Below, piece after piece: positions 10,599 to 22,200 of a stretch of 64,000 bases of DNA (positions within the stretch are counted from its first letter, which is position 1; each line of letters starts with the position of its first letter). Source of the DNA: Rhexocercosporidium sp. MPI-PUGE-AT-0058 (Eukaryota > Ascomycota > Leotiomycetes > Helotiales); NCBI GenBank assembly GCA_020746875.1, contig JAGTJL010000010.1, positions 2,375,246 through 2,439,245 on the forward strand. The letters are read 5' to 3'. The translations under genes were made by a program, and so were the position numbers. Below the pieces are notes generated by a model. That model was given only the letters and a program-made list of their open reading frames with translations, made no database searches and was not told where the DNA came from.

Positions 10599-10940
10599 TG
10601 TTTCTGCACAGCCTACGAGTAGCTAAATTCATAGATACGGAAGCGAATATAGTATGATTATACTATATATCGGAATCTGCTCTCTAACCGACAGCTTCGA
10701 TCCGAGTTTCTCGCCTCAGCTCGGACCGACTCCCGGGCATCCACCACCCACCTAATATCGGATAGAGTTCGGAGCTGGTTGTTGTCAGCTGAACCATTGC
10801 GAATCAGGTTACTCTTCGAGAAGCAGCTAAGGTGACTGGCAGCACGAGGTAATACAGCTGCCTCTTTTCCTATTCTCATGGCACTTTATTTACAACCAAG
10901 CTTCCCTTTTTCTTCCTTTTGCGCTTCAACCTAACGCACA
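10599..10940. promoter_or_regulatory. Divergent promoter region of U6 and U7
   Basis: A 342-bp region between two divergent oxidase genes. It holds several CGG/CCG triplets, for example around 10670-10760 (TCGGACCGA). These could be half-sites for a Zn2Cys6 regulator, but no exact spaced pair stands out. The CT-rich stretch just upstream of U7 (10900-10930) is typical of fungal core promoters. Confidence 0.35.
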
Positions 10941-12105
10941 ATGTCTCCTAGTTATACAAAATTGGAACAATCGAGGTCGGGAAGCGATATTGAGAGCACA
11001 GCTGGGCATGAAGAATCGAAGTCTGGCTTGATTCCGGCGATACAGTTAGAGCGCTTACTATGGCTTTGTATGGTCTTCGGGCTTTTGGTTTGGATCATGT
11101 TATTACACTTCAACCATGGTTTCGGCCAGACGAGGTTATTCTCTTACGAGACAGGATTCGCTACTGATATAGGTGATACCCCTTGTCTGTGGTGTTCTTA
11201 CTTTGCTTTTTCGTCCTCATCGTCTTGTAAATTGAGAACTGACAAAATCTGCGACTAAAGTTGTGGCGACGCCACATGTCGCGCTAGAAGAAGTCGTGTT
11301 CACAGGTGGTGTAGAAGTAGCAGCGGATGGCACCATGTTCCTCAATCACTCGGGGGAAGCCAGAAGATACGTTGGAGAACCTTCACGTGAAATCGACGAG
11401 AATTGGGACAACCTCGAGAATGGTGAGACTCGGCATGATACAGTTCCCCTCTCGGTGCGTTTGTAGCTCTTTACTGACAGCAATACGTTCTAGCGATTGA
11501 TCTTATCCTCGACCGAAGCGAGGCTCGCACGAAGAACGAAAAGGACATCGACACTATGCGAGAGCCTGGAGAGGAGGGAATGTACAGAGTGAGGTGATAT
11601 TTCCAAGTTCTCAGTTGCTTATACGGTGAAGAAATCAGTTCAGGAACTGACTGACTTTTCTATATCTCACAGCCTTGATGTTTTTCACTCTCTTCATTGC
11701 GTCAACCAGTTAAGAAAGGTTGTCTACGTGGACCACTACTTCCCCAAAATCAAGGACAGCGAGTTTTTCTTCATACATATGAGTAAGTGACGTAGAGTCT
11801 TTGAACAAGCTTCCGACGGTCTTGGTCAACGAGAAATCACTTCTCACCTACAGTGAATTGAGAATGGGGCTGGGCTGACATTTCGCTCCTCCTGTGCTGT
11901 AGGTCATTGTGTAGAGCATCTTCGACAAGCTATCCAGTGCCATTCCGACTTCACTCCACTTGTGTACACTTGGGACGAGAAAGAAGATAAAGGCGGCCCT
12001 GTATGGACCTCGAAGCACACATGTCGAAATTTTACGAAGATATGGGAATGGGATAAGACTAGGGCTGCTCCTGCTCTAAGTAACAAACCCGGCGCGTCTA
12101 CGTAG
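10941..12105 (+). CDS. U7: UstYa/DUF3328 oxidase, five exons
   Basis: Exons are 10941-11172, 11261-11422, 11494-11593, 11673-11782 and 11903-12105. All four introns have GT/AG ends, and the phases join to 268 residues. The N-terminus (MSPSYTKLEQ) is polar and is followed by one membrane segment at about 35-55. The segment SYETGFATDI just after it is a family signature also seen in U8. The motifs are HSLHC and HMSHC, the second split by the last intron between Met and Ser. Next come the CHSDFTPLVYTW block and HTCRNFTKIWEW near the C-terminus. The layout is the closest in the window to textbook UstYa proteins. Its nearest relative here is U8. Inferred role: oxidative crosslinking of a peptide substrate in the secretory lumen. 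Confidence 0.86.
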
Positions 12106-12953
12106 GAATACAAGTAAGAGAAATAGAATCGTACCTTTTGAAATGTACTTTGATGTCTATGTCTAAACTATTTTGAATACCAAATTCGTGCAGCCTAAAA
12201 TTCCTCATATAATTACGGGCCATAGATCTTTTATCACTAGGCCAATGCTAAGTACTGTACAAAGCCAACATCAGACCCATTACATTGTTTTCACTATATG
12301 GCTGTTATATCATAATACGATGAGTTTGAACATTTTTCTGCTGGCAAAGTCGCTTGCGAACAGTTTGTTCTAATCCCCTCATTTCCTTCCGCAGCCTGAT
12401 TGCAAAAAAAGTATAATATCGACTTATTCCTCACGTAGTCCGTGCTATGACCATCAAATATAATCACGATGTAAAAACATATCCGGAATAAAAATTCTAC
12501 AAGTAACGGCGGAAACGAGGCTATGGTTCTATCTCGGACATAGCAACAGTGGACGGAGAGAAATCTATATCGCGTTTGGGACGGGCGCCGGAAACGTCAA
12601 TCACAGAGCGAGCAGGATGCTCATGGGGAGACAACAGATTCAAACCGCCATATCAGGTCTAGGAGCTCCTAGCAGTCCTAGCCTCACATTTATGAATAGA
12701 ATTTGCATCGTCCCCGTCCAAAGCCAGTCAACGACATCGAGTTCTTTTTCGTTGACATCCTAAGTTAACGTCTACGTCTGCTGGTTTATCAGATTTCATT
12801 TTCGTTTCAGGAATAGATTTGGTCCGCGGTTAAGTCTCGGATCTGCGAAGTCAAGATCGATGCCTGGTCCGGATCCATTAGCTCGGTAAACATCTCGCTA
12901 GCTCCAGAGAATATGAATCCGGGCTGACTCTCGGATCAGTCAAATCGGTTATC
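12106..12953. other. Intergenic stretch between U7 and the MITE
   Basis: About 850 bp with no supported gene. An open frame of 66 codons (12173-12373) has no motif. From about 12500 the DNA is GC-richer and holds several TCGGATC-like words (12838, 12867, 12931), possibly regulatory for U8 before the MITE inserted. Confidence 0.35.
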
Positions 12954-13911
12954 GTCTAAGCCCCCCATTCCGCCCACCCTTTTACACTAAAAACAGCGAT
13001 TTTGAGGTATTAATATCTTTATAACTAATTAATGAAAATTTATAATTTTTTATATTCGTACTTATTAGCTCTTTTTGGCTGACCTTACAAATACAAGTTT
13101 AATTTAGATTGTAACCTTTTACGTAATATTAGATTTAACTTTTTATATACAAAAAACACTAAAAATCACTTACTAATAACTTGCTTAATAATTAGTATAA
13201 TTTTATAAGATCTGAAATATATAAAGACTATATTGTAAAGGTCTACTTTAGTAATGAAATTCTGCCTTAGGCAGCATTAGGGAAAACCAGGCGTATAACC
13301 TTTAAAGGTCAGTATAAAAGGGCTTCTCAGCATGTAATTTTAGAAGAATCGAACAACTTTTCCACCTTGAATCTTGACCTTATGTTATTAGGGCTTAGCC
13401 TCTAGAGCTTCACCCTCTGAATTCTTCTCTTATTTTTGCGAAGTCTTTACAATATATAAATCTTAAATTTATAATAATTTTAAAGTAATTGTATTAGCGG
13501 TTGAGTTTGAATTAAGTAATTAATTTCGCCTATACAAATTATTTGTATATTGCTTTATATTTTATTTAATTGTAAAATTATAATTAGTAGAATTGACTTG
13601 AACATAAGAGTCTTGGAATTACATATAAAGTGTACTTAACTATAAGTTTTAAGCCTTTATATTAATAATTGTGGAAGCTATTAGAAAAATAAGAAAAATC
13701 TTTTTTACACCAAATTTAAATAAAAGAAGTGTTAAATACTTAGTTCGTAATATTACGTAATATAAAATAAACATCTTTACAAAATAATAAAAGACATTAT
13801 ACAAAATATCATAGTTCTTTAGTTTTAGCTTATTCTATTCCTAAATAATACAAATATTAATTGTTAAAAGTGGTAACTTTTAGTGTAAAAGGGTGGGCGG
13901 AATGGTTAGAC
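12954..13911. mobile_element. MITE-like non-autonomous DNA element, copy 1
   Basis: The left end has CCATTCCGCCCACCC followed by TTTTACACTAAAA (from 12965). The exact inverse lies at the right end (to 13905), a perfect 28-bp terminal inverted repeat. GTCTAA adds a further inverted match outside it. The roughly 940-bp interior is strongly AT-rich and RIP-like, with no coding capacity. Part of it (13262-13450) matches 17400-17590 in inverted orientation, so the family has at least two copies here. It lies in the upstream region of U8 and could affect that gene's promoter. Confidence 0.7.
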
Positions 13912-14039
13912 ATTAAATCGCCTAGCTTCCAATCTGTGCTAAATCCTGAATTTGTTGACTCGGCAAAAATGAGTCAATTCTCAGAATCCTATCCGAACCC
14001 GGTCTAGGATCCGTGGACTCGATGAATAACTAGATTGAA

Positions 14040-15170
14040 ATGACTGCAGCTCTAATCTCAATTATAATATTCGCCACTGGTGCTGTTTTATCGACTGTAG
14101 TTGGCATCACCATAATGTATCATCAGCAAGAAACAAACGAGATACATTCTTCGGACGGTCTTTTACACAAATTGGACCACTTCCCTCTCAAAACCAATCA
14201 TTGGAGCTTTACTCGTCATCCCTTACTCCTCATTTCTCTGTTCATAAACTTCTTATTCTTTTGCACTGGTTTTCTGCACTGGGTATCTTATGGCAAGATA
14301 GTGCATCATTCTTATGAGACCGGGTTTGCTTTAGAATTAGGTGAGACAATCTCGATCTTTACACCGTTTGAGAAGTTAGCTTACAGCATCACGATACAGA
14401 TCCAGTGAAGCCAGAAATCGAGATAGTCCAACGAACCTATGGCGGCGAAATACAAGTCGATGAGGACGGAAATTACTTTACAGATGGTCGAGGAGATTTG
14501 TACGGAGGCGCGCCATCGCCTGCTGTAGATGATGCTTGGCATTCTCTTCTAGAAGGTAAGTAATTCTTCGGGATGGATAGAAATCGCTTGCTAATTATTA
14601 TTCATTGGAAAGGTTTGAATATCGGATTTACCTCTTCAGAAGTAGACTTAGGCAATTCGACGTTCAAGTGGCCTGGATCTGGAGATTATTTTTCTGGATT
14701 GGAAGTTTTCCATTCGCTGCATTGTCTGGTAGGTAATCTTTGTGCCTCGTTACCTCAACCTACTATTAATATCGGACTCAACTAGTTGCTAATGCAAATC
14801 AATTGACAGAATCGTGTCCGTGAAGCTTTGTATCCGGAATACTACGACAATCCCGAACACCCTAACAATCCTTCTCGTCGAGATCACCTAGGTATGTTAT
14901 GGCTGTTCTTCGCAGTTTGATTCTATTATGCCTAACTGTCAAAAAGAGCATTGTATCAACCATATACGGGAGGGAATTCAATGTCACTCAGACCTCACAC
15001 CTATGGAGTGGTATTTAGCGGGGAATAAGATAATTCTCAAAGCCGACACAACTCATACGTGTAGGAACTTTAATAGAATTCATGACTGGGCAGCCCAAAG
15101 AAAGACTGTAATCTACAATGAAGAAGATGAGAAGGCCATGAGGAGTGGGAGTTTGTTTATCGTGGATTGA
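14040..15170 (+). CDS. U8: UstYa/DUF3328 oxidase, five exons
   Basis: Exons are 14040-14340, 14400-14555, 14613-14728, 14810-14891 and 14947-15170. All introns (54-81 bp) have GT/AG ends, and the frame joins to 292 residues. The N-terminal part is longer than in U7 and has two hydrophobic stretches, about 4-26 and 60-80; the second corresponds to the usual membrane anchor and is followed by SYETGFALEL. The motifs are HSLHC and HLEHC, the second split by the last intron between Leu and Glu, as in U6 and U7. CHSDLTPMEWY and HTCRNFNRIHDW follow. The start could instead lie downstream if the extra N-terminal helix is not real. This is the last gene of the cluster before transposon-rich DNA. Confidence 0.84.
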
Positions 15171-15430
15171 GATTAGCTGTAGTTTCGAGTCCAATGACAT
15201 TTGCTGAGGAGTGTAATATGGGCGAACCATTGCAGCCGGCTAATCTTTGGGCTTGGTTGCGTCTAAAAATATGCTCTAACAATATGCTATTTCAATGTAA
15301 TCTTTTGAGAAAGACTTTGAAAGTTGATATGAGCAAAAGTATGTTACTCCTTCTATGCCTGAGGAAATTGCAAGGTTTAAGTAATCAAGTTTTACTCTTA
15401 TGGAGATCACTAAAGGCTTGAATCTTGTAT

Positions 15431-16768
15431 GTAAGAGTTGGGACAACAGCTCGTGGCATACCTAAGCGAAATGCACCGCATACACCCTTATGTTTAAATA
15501 TTGAATAACTCAGTAGTATTACATTGAACTACCTTAAATTTGTATTATTACTCAATGAATAATAGCTAATCCTTTTAATGAAATTACATCCTCTAACTTG
15601 CAAGTCAATCTTTCGACATAAGGCCGATAATCACGCGGATCTACCTGGTCCTAAAGCTTTTGAATCTCTCTCTTCAACTGATCAATAGAAGTCGATACAA
15701 ATGGCAATTTCTTCAACTTTTCTTTCATCCACCGCCATACCCTCTCGATGACGTTCAAATCAGGTAAAGAAGGTGGCCAATTGAAGCCTCGAACCCCGTG
15801 TTCTAGCCTTGGTAATCGAGCATGTCCTAAGTGAACCTTCGAGCCGTCTTCCATAAAGATATACTCAGGACCGAGTGTATCAAAGAGTGGAAAAACGATT
15901 GGCCCAAGAACTTGGTGTAAATACGCCTTAGAATTAACTCTTTTCGAGCCTTCCCCCTTCTCAAGAAACACAAGAGGTGACTTCCAATCCCAGCCGATTG
16001 CTCCCCAAATCATAATCGATGTTCTCCCTGATCGATATATCGATCGAATACAATCAGGACAACGCTTTTCGTCGACTCTTCGTGTTACCCAAACTCGACC
16101 GGCTTTTCCAAGCTCGGATGAGCATTCATCTGACCATATAACATTCCTCCAGTCCCCTCCCCCTTCTCAAGAAGCTGCCCAATCACTTGTACCCCACCAA
16201 CGATGCTCTTTAGGAAAGGCTAATCGCTTTTTTGCTTGCTTTCGAGAGATGAAAAGTTTCGGGCACGCAATACATTGTCTATAGCCCTTTCGACGTAGTT
16301 CTCGGCGAATCGTACGAGCAGAGGCTTGAATTCCGAGGGCTCGCTTAATCTGCTCGAAGGATGCTCTTCGTGTCGTGTAATTGCTTGCGATATATTTAAT
16401 AATTTGACCAATATCTCGCGAGGAAAGTAATCTTCGTTGATATCGCTTGCATTTACGAGTTGTCCGACTTGATTTGGCTTGACAAATACGTCGTGCCGCC
16501 GTCCGAGGTACTCCTAATTCGTGAAAGACTTGATTCTATGATTTCCCGTCTAGGCGAGCTTGACTAACTCTAGCTCGTTTAGGTGTAGGCCAATTTTGAT
16601 TTGGCTCGTGGACTGGAGAAGAAGAGAGAATATCTGTCGCTATGCTTAATTTCAAAGAATTGATTAAAGGGTTGATTTACAATTCAAAGTTGAAGATAGG
16701 GGGTTAGAAATTAAGGTGGAGACGGAATCTCGCTTAAGTGTGCCACGAGCTGTGGCCTCAACTCTTGC
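15431..16768 (-). mobile_element. Tc1/mariner-type transposon, decayed
   Basis: Terminal inverted repeats of about 38-44 bp lie at 15431-15469 and 16730-16768, sharing AAGAGTTG and CAGCTCGTGGCA. A TA follows the right end (16769-16770) and a TA lies one base outside the left end, consistent with the TA target of this superfamily. The 1.34-kb length fits a mariner-like element. It lies directly downstream of U8 and may mark the end of the gene cluster. Confidence 0.75.
15648..16640 (-). pseudogene. Mariner-type (DDE) transposase, two in-frame stops
   Basis: Read on the minus strand from about 16640. The N-terminal half has a helix-turn-helix region (RTIRRELRRKGYRQC). Next come the first catalytic Asp in VIWSDEC, the second Asp in FMEDGSKVHLGHARLP and the third acidic position in WPPSLPDLNVIERVWRWMK, which matches the DDE superfamily-endonuclease pattern of Tc1/mariner. 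There are two in-frame stops, one near 16535 and one near 16172, and no clear start Met, so it is not functional as it stands. The C-terminal 120 residues from 16013 down remain open. RIP damage is mild here compared with the island to the right, suggesting a later arrival or an escape from RIP. Confidence 0.75.
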
Positions 16769-17099
16769 TATTCTTTATTACGCTTTCAATGTTTTCTGGT
16801 GCAGTTTTTGTTAAAACTATTCCACGAAGAAAGAACTATTTTAGTCTACCATCGTGATAACAAGACTAATAAATTCTGTTTGAGAAGATGTGAATGAATA
16901 CATTTTGGGAGGTGATGAGCGGAAATCCTGGTTTTCCTTCGATAATGCTGCATTATTGGAGTTTTAGATAAACGGAGCTACTGCTATGTTTCATGAGGTG
17001 CTGTTAGGTTGCAAGAGAGATAATAAGAATTCGCCTGGTTATGTATCATTCATTTAATGAACTTGTCTCCAATCGAAATCTTGAAGCACTACAAATAAG
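16769..17099. other. Short spacer before the RIP island
   Basis: About 330 bp of ordinary-composition DNA with no gene or repeat that I recognise. It is the last unaltered sequence before the AT-rich island. Confidence 0.35.
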
Positions 17100-17106
17100 T
17101 CCACAA

Positions 17107-17750
17107 CCCCCCGTTCCGGCCACACTAAAAACCCGATTTTTATCTCTACTAAACCTTTATAGAATTATATTAAACTTTAAATATATCATTATTACTTCTT
17201 TTCTAGCGATAAATTAAAAGGATTTTTATTTTAAATAATTTAATATTTGTTAAATATGGTTTAAATTTTTTAATATATAATTCGATTTTTATAACTTTTG
17301 TAATAATTTATAAAAAGACTTAAAAATCCAAAAATCTTAAAATTTATATATTAAAACTAAAAGAAACGAAATAAAAAGTATATTATATTAGTGTGAAGGC
17401 TACAACAAACAAAGAAGGAAGCACGGCGCAAGGCACCAGGCAAGGAGCCTAGTAACTCTAAGGGGTCAAGATTCAAGGTGGAAAAGTGTTCAATTCTTCT
17501 AATTTTACATGAGGGAAAGGCCTCTTATACGAACCTTTAAAGGTTGTATGCCTAGTTCCTTAAATAACGCCTTAGGCATCATTTCCTGGCTAGAATCGCC
17601 ACTTTACATTAGTAGTTACTATATAAATAAGTAGTTAATAAAACGATATACGAAGACTTAGTATGAAGGAGTTTAATTACTTAAGCAAATAATAACTACT
17701 AATAGTAAATACTAAGGCTCTATTTATTTTAAATAATATATAACGTGGTT
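17107..17750 (-). mobile_element. MITE-like element, copy 2 (truncated)
   Basis: It begins with CCCCCCGTTCCGGCCACACT, close to the end of the 12954-13911 element. Its middle (17400-17590) matches the core of that element in reverse orientation, with C-to-T type differences. No opposite terminal repeat is found before the pogo element that starts at about 17752, so this copy is probably interrupted by it. Confidence 0.5.
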
Positions 17751-17751
17751 T

Positions 17752-18508
17752 ATCAGCGAGTCGATTATATCAGCAAGTCGATCACTTTTTCTTAGCACGG
17801 AACTTTAAACTTAAATAAATCAACTACAATACATTAAATTAATTATTACTCTTAAAATCTAATAAATTAAATATATTTCTAACTTCTTAATAAGTTCGCA
17901 CCATATGACTAGCTTTTTCACAAGTTCTATAATGCCGTTTAAATAGTTGCCCCTCCTTTTAATTACTCCCCGCTTTACGTATGTCGCTTCGTACTTATTT
18001 ACATCTTTTTAAGTTAAAATATCCTGTGCATCCTTTACTATAAGTGCTCCTCCTTAACGGACACGAGTCTTTTTAGCCTTACGGCGTTTACTTAAGGCTT
18101 TATTAGCTGCTCGAAGAGAGCGTACCTTAGCGGACAAAAGGGTCATTTTATAAGCTATTTACTTTGTCTCCTTGCTAACGTAGTAATTATATTAAAAAGT
18201 AGAGTTAACGAGCTTTTTTAATAATAGGTAATACGTTTTCGCATAAGAGTTAATTATAAAAGTGTTTTACTTGAGTTATAAAAAGTCCAAGAGACTTAAG
18301 GGAGGGAGTTAAAGTCCGTAACTTTATATTAAGCTTTAAAATTATAACTTATAAATTAGAAGGTATTAAGCTAGCTCTACAAAATCTAGCTCAATAGTTT
18401 TTAACCGTTATTGTTTCCTTATATATTATTTAAAGGGCTAAAAAGAACTCGACCTTTGTAATATAGTTAATATAGGCTTTAATAAACGTCTTAATTTGTC
18501 GACTACAT
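17752..18508 (-). pseudogene. Pogo/Fot1 transposase, C-terminal part
   Basis: Minus-strand reading gives the end of a DDE_1 (pogo/Fot1) transposase: a GRQI-like block near 18500, a mid part ending in LKLNIKLRTLTPSL, and a basic tail with SLRAANKALSKRRKAKKTRVR (about 18060-18130; quoted residues are exactly what is read, up to damaged codons). Stops fall where Gln or Trp codons are expected, as RIP would produce. The distal terminal repeat appears at 17752 (ACGTGGTTTATCAGCGAG, preceded by TA). The frame stops exactly at the LTR at 18509 and resumes beyond 43277. Confidence 0.6.
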
Positions 18509-19007
18509 TGTTACGAACGCCCCGCGTCGCGTGACACTTGGCCCCGGGACAGTGGAGTACTTAGGACTATAGGCTTAAGAAGCTAAGAGTTTTAAGAGAA
18601 GGATATTAAGAGAGTATTACTTTTGAAAGCACCGCTTTAAAAGACCTTAATACTTAGGATTTTATAAGTCATATATTATATAATTATTATTATTAATAAA
18701 TAATTAAAGGATACATAAGCCTTTAAATTACGCAACCTTATTACGTAATAATAAACCGCTGGATCGCTGGAGTCTAACGGTTTAAAACCGACGGTATTGC
18801 TAAGTCTTAGAGGTCCTAAAGGCACGAGAAGTTTTATATAAGACTAGCACGTCTATTATTAAATAAGAGCTTTATGCTTAATTAAAAATAATATTTTAAT
18901 TATATTAATTATTATTTATTCTTTTATACGTAATATACTTATTTCTTAATTATTAAGATTAATATAACCCTTTGTATTTATACCGAGTAAATACACGGAC
19001 CGTAACA
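18509..19007 (+). repeat. Gypsy-1 5' LTR
   Basis: A 499-bp LTR with TG...CA ends, preceded by TACAT at 18504-18508. Its last 185 bp match 43085-43272 with mostly transition differences. The first 40 bp keep unusually GC-rich sequence (CGCGTCGCGTGACAC). Confidence 0.7.
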
Positions 19008-19249
19008 CTTTAAGTACTTTTTCGTTAAAAGTACCGACTTACGTATATTATGTCGACTCTTACGATTAAAGACTAACTACTTAGCCTACAAAGTAATACT
19101 ATTAATACGTCATTATTATTAGCCCTTAAGGGGAAGGAACGCAACGTTATTAATAATAAAAATAAAGAAATGCTTAATACTTAGGACAATCTTATACACG
19201 AACTTAAGGAGACTTTAAAGGTTAAGCTCTTCAATACTTTTTATAAAAA

Positions 19250-22200
19250 TTAAAAGGACTTAAAGACTTTTATTTTTTAAGTAAACTTTATTAATACTTT
19301 AATAATAATAAATTATAGATTAATAAAAGCTATGCCTTCTGGACGGTATTATATTTTAAAGGCGAGGCTATGCGATGCATCGAGCCGTTCCTTAGGGACT
19401 ACTTCGAACACGAAGCTAGCTATGGAGCTATACTTATTATATAAACTATATTTAATTTAAAACCTAAAAAACATTTGAAAAGGAAATTCGACGAATATTT
19501 AACGATATTAATAAGGTTAAGATAGCGAAGACTTACTTATACGGCTTAAAATAAATTAATAATATAATAACTTACCCTATAGAATTCCAAAAGTATATTA
19601 ATAATACTAGCTGAAACTTTTAGTCGCTTATTAATTATTATCGACGAGGACTTAAGGATTATATCCGATTAAAACTCATTTAAATTGACTTATAAGTAAA
19701 AAACATTCTTATTCTTATTAAATAAATAATCCGGATTAACAAACGCTTATACGAATTTAAACAAGAATAATAAACGTACGTAAGGAGGAGTTAAAGGCAG
19801 TTTAGCTAGCGATAAAACGAGAGACGCCGACGTTAAAAGAACTTTAACGATAATCGATAGGCGGACCTTAAAGAGTACGACGCTACTTATAAGAAAGGAA
19901 AGGGTAAAGCGCGTTAAAAAGGGCTATCGAAGGAAGTTATAAACGAGTAATATAAGAAAAAGCTATATTATAAGTGCGGACTTCCGGGATATATAATAAG
20001 TTTATACCGTAAAAAGAGGGCTAAAAAGAAATAAGTTAATTTTATAAAATAAAAGGCGTACGATTTTATCGATATATTACTTTCTCTTCTTTTAAAAGAA
20101 GTCTAAATTAACGCTATTTACCGTTATATAACGATAGACGAACTTAACGTTAATTATATCGATAGTCAGCTCGAGGGTAACGGCGGTAAGGAAAATAGCG
20201 AGTAGAGCGAAACGGATAATAATTACATTCGCTAATATATAATAGGACCTGAGTCCGACGACTAGATCCCGTAAGGCGAGTAAAATATTTAATAATAAGT
20301 ATTCGAAACTACGCGTAAGGCATAAAGAGTAAAAAATATAACTAGCGTTAAGAAAAGTAAAGACTCGTAGTATTAAGGTAACGCTATATTACTAAGACTC
20401 GCGCTCGCCGGGCCTTAAGAACGTAAGGTCTGGCGAGTCACTTAGCGGAAGGAATACGCTACTCGCGAGGCTTTTAATATAAGGCATTAAATAAACGTTA
20501 ATATAAAAGTCACTTATATCGAACTAAGGATGATTTTACGCAAAAGGCCGTAATAAAGCGAAAAATATAAGGTAGTCTTTTAAAGTAACTTACGTATTAC
20601 TTAAAAGTCGATAAACGTCGAAGATAGCGTCTTTCGGACATACGTTTAGTAAATTGCCTTTAATAAAATATTATTTCGGCAAATAATAATATAAATAAAG
20701 GTAAAAGACGTATAAGAAATTATCGCGATGATATTACGAAACCGAATATAAGTTAATTCGCGGAATAACTTATAAATATATTATTAAAGATTATTTAAAT
20801 TATTTATACCTCTAAGGACGTATTAATTATACCGTATTTTTTACGAAGATTTTGAGAATCGGTAATAAGAAAACTTATTAATAAAAAAAGTCTATATTAA
20901 AAGAATAAACTTAAGTACGCTCGTAATTATAAGGGAAGGTAGTTACTTAACCTTCGACGTCGATATTAAAAGAGTAAAACTACGGGCTATAATAAATTCC
21001 GGAACGTAAAGGAATTTTTTATTTTTTATTATTACGGTTTAATATCTCTTACTTATTAAAGTTAAAACAAATAAATATTAATTAATACTCGCCGACAGAG
21101 GACTTATCGCAAACGGCCTAATCGACGTGTAAATAAAGCTATTATATATAAGGATCGGGGGATACTTTAAATACCTCTAGTTCGACGTAACCCGGATTAA
21201 AAGATATAATATTATCTTAAGGTTATTATAAATATAACTTTCTAACCTTAAGATCGACTAGAAGACGTAAAAGCTAAAGTTTAGTAATTATAAAAGCTGT
21301 TTTTAAAATATAATCTTCTTAATACGTAAACACTTCTTTAAAAGGTAATTATATAATCTAGAAGTTAAGTTACGGAGTTATAAATAGAAATCTTTTTTAG
21401 TTTTTAAAGTACGGAGATTAAGTAAATTATTAAAAACCTCCGAAAGTGGCGTTACTTCCTTTTAAGAATGTAAAAGAAGTATAACTATCGATTCATTATT
21501 ATTTCCTAATAATAATCGACTTATAAAAGGTTTTATTATAAATACCGGCTATAATTTAATAGTCCTTTAACCGGCTTTAATATTAAAAGCCGTAAGACTT
21601 TCTTAGCGTGCTTTTTAATAATAAAAAAGGACATTACGTTTATTAATTAAAAGAGAATTAAGTAAAGAACTTAAGTTATATAACTTTTTCTAATACGCAC
21701 GCTTAAGAGGAGAGAAAATTATTAAATCTAAAAGTTATAAGACGTGTAACGTATATAAAGGTAAAAATAAAACGTAAATATTATGCAAGGCTCCTCCAAA
21801 GGAAATCCGTAGTCTTATAGCTCCCGTAACCGTTTAAAATAAAGAGTCTTATTAAAAGAGTATATAGTTTCGTTTAAGGAATAAACACGTTTTCTAATTA
21901 TTTAAGAGCCGTTTTATTAATCGTTTACTTATTTTCTGTAATAATAAAGTGCTAACTACTGAATTTGTTTAATTAAGACGGAAATTATTGTTATTAGGTC
22001 GTCTTTCTTTCATAAATTATAAATAGAGTTATAAAAACTCTAATTAGAAGTATATATTTAATAATTAACGTTTAAGCACGTAAACCTAGTTATCTCCCTT
22101 AAACCTTACGCTTTTTAGTATAGCTTATGACTAATCTATTAAAGCCGTAACCTTTTATAATATTAGTTTTGTTTATATTTCATCGTTGGCTAGCTGGAAT

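Noticed and set aside
10658..10879. 73-codon minus-strand frame between U6 and U7
   Set aside because: It lies in a divergent promoter and has no motif or support.
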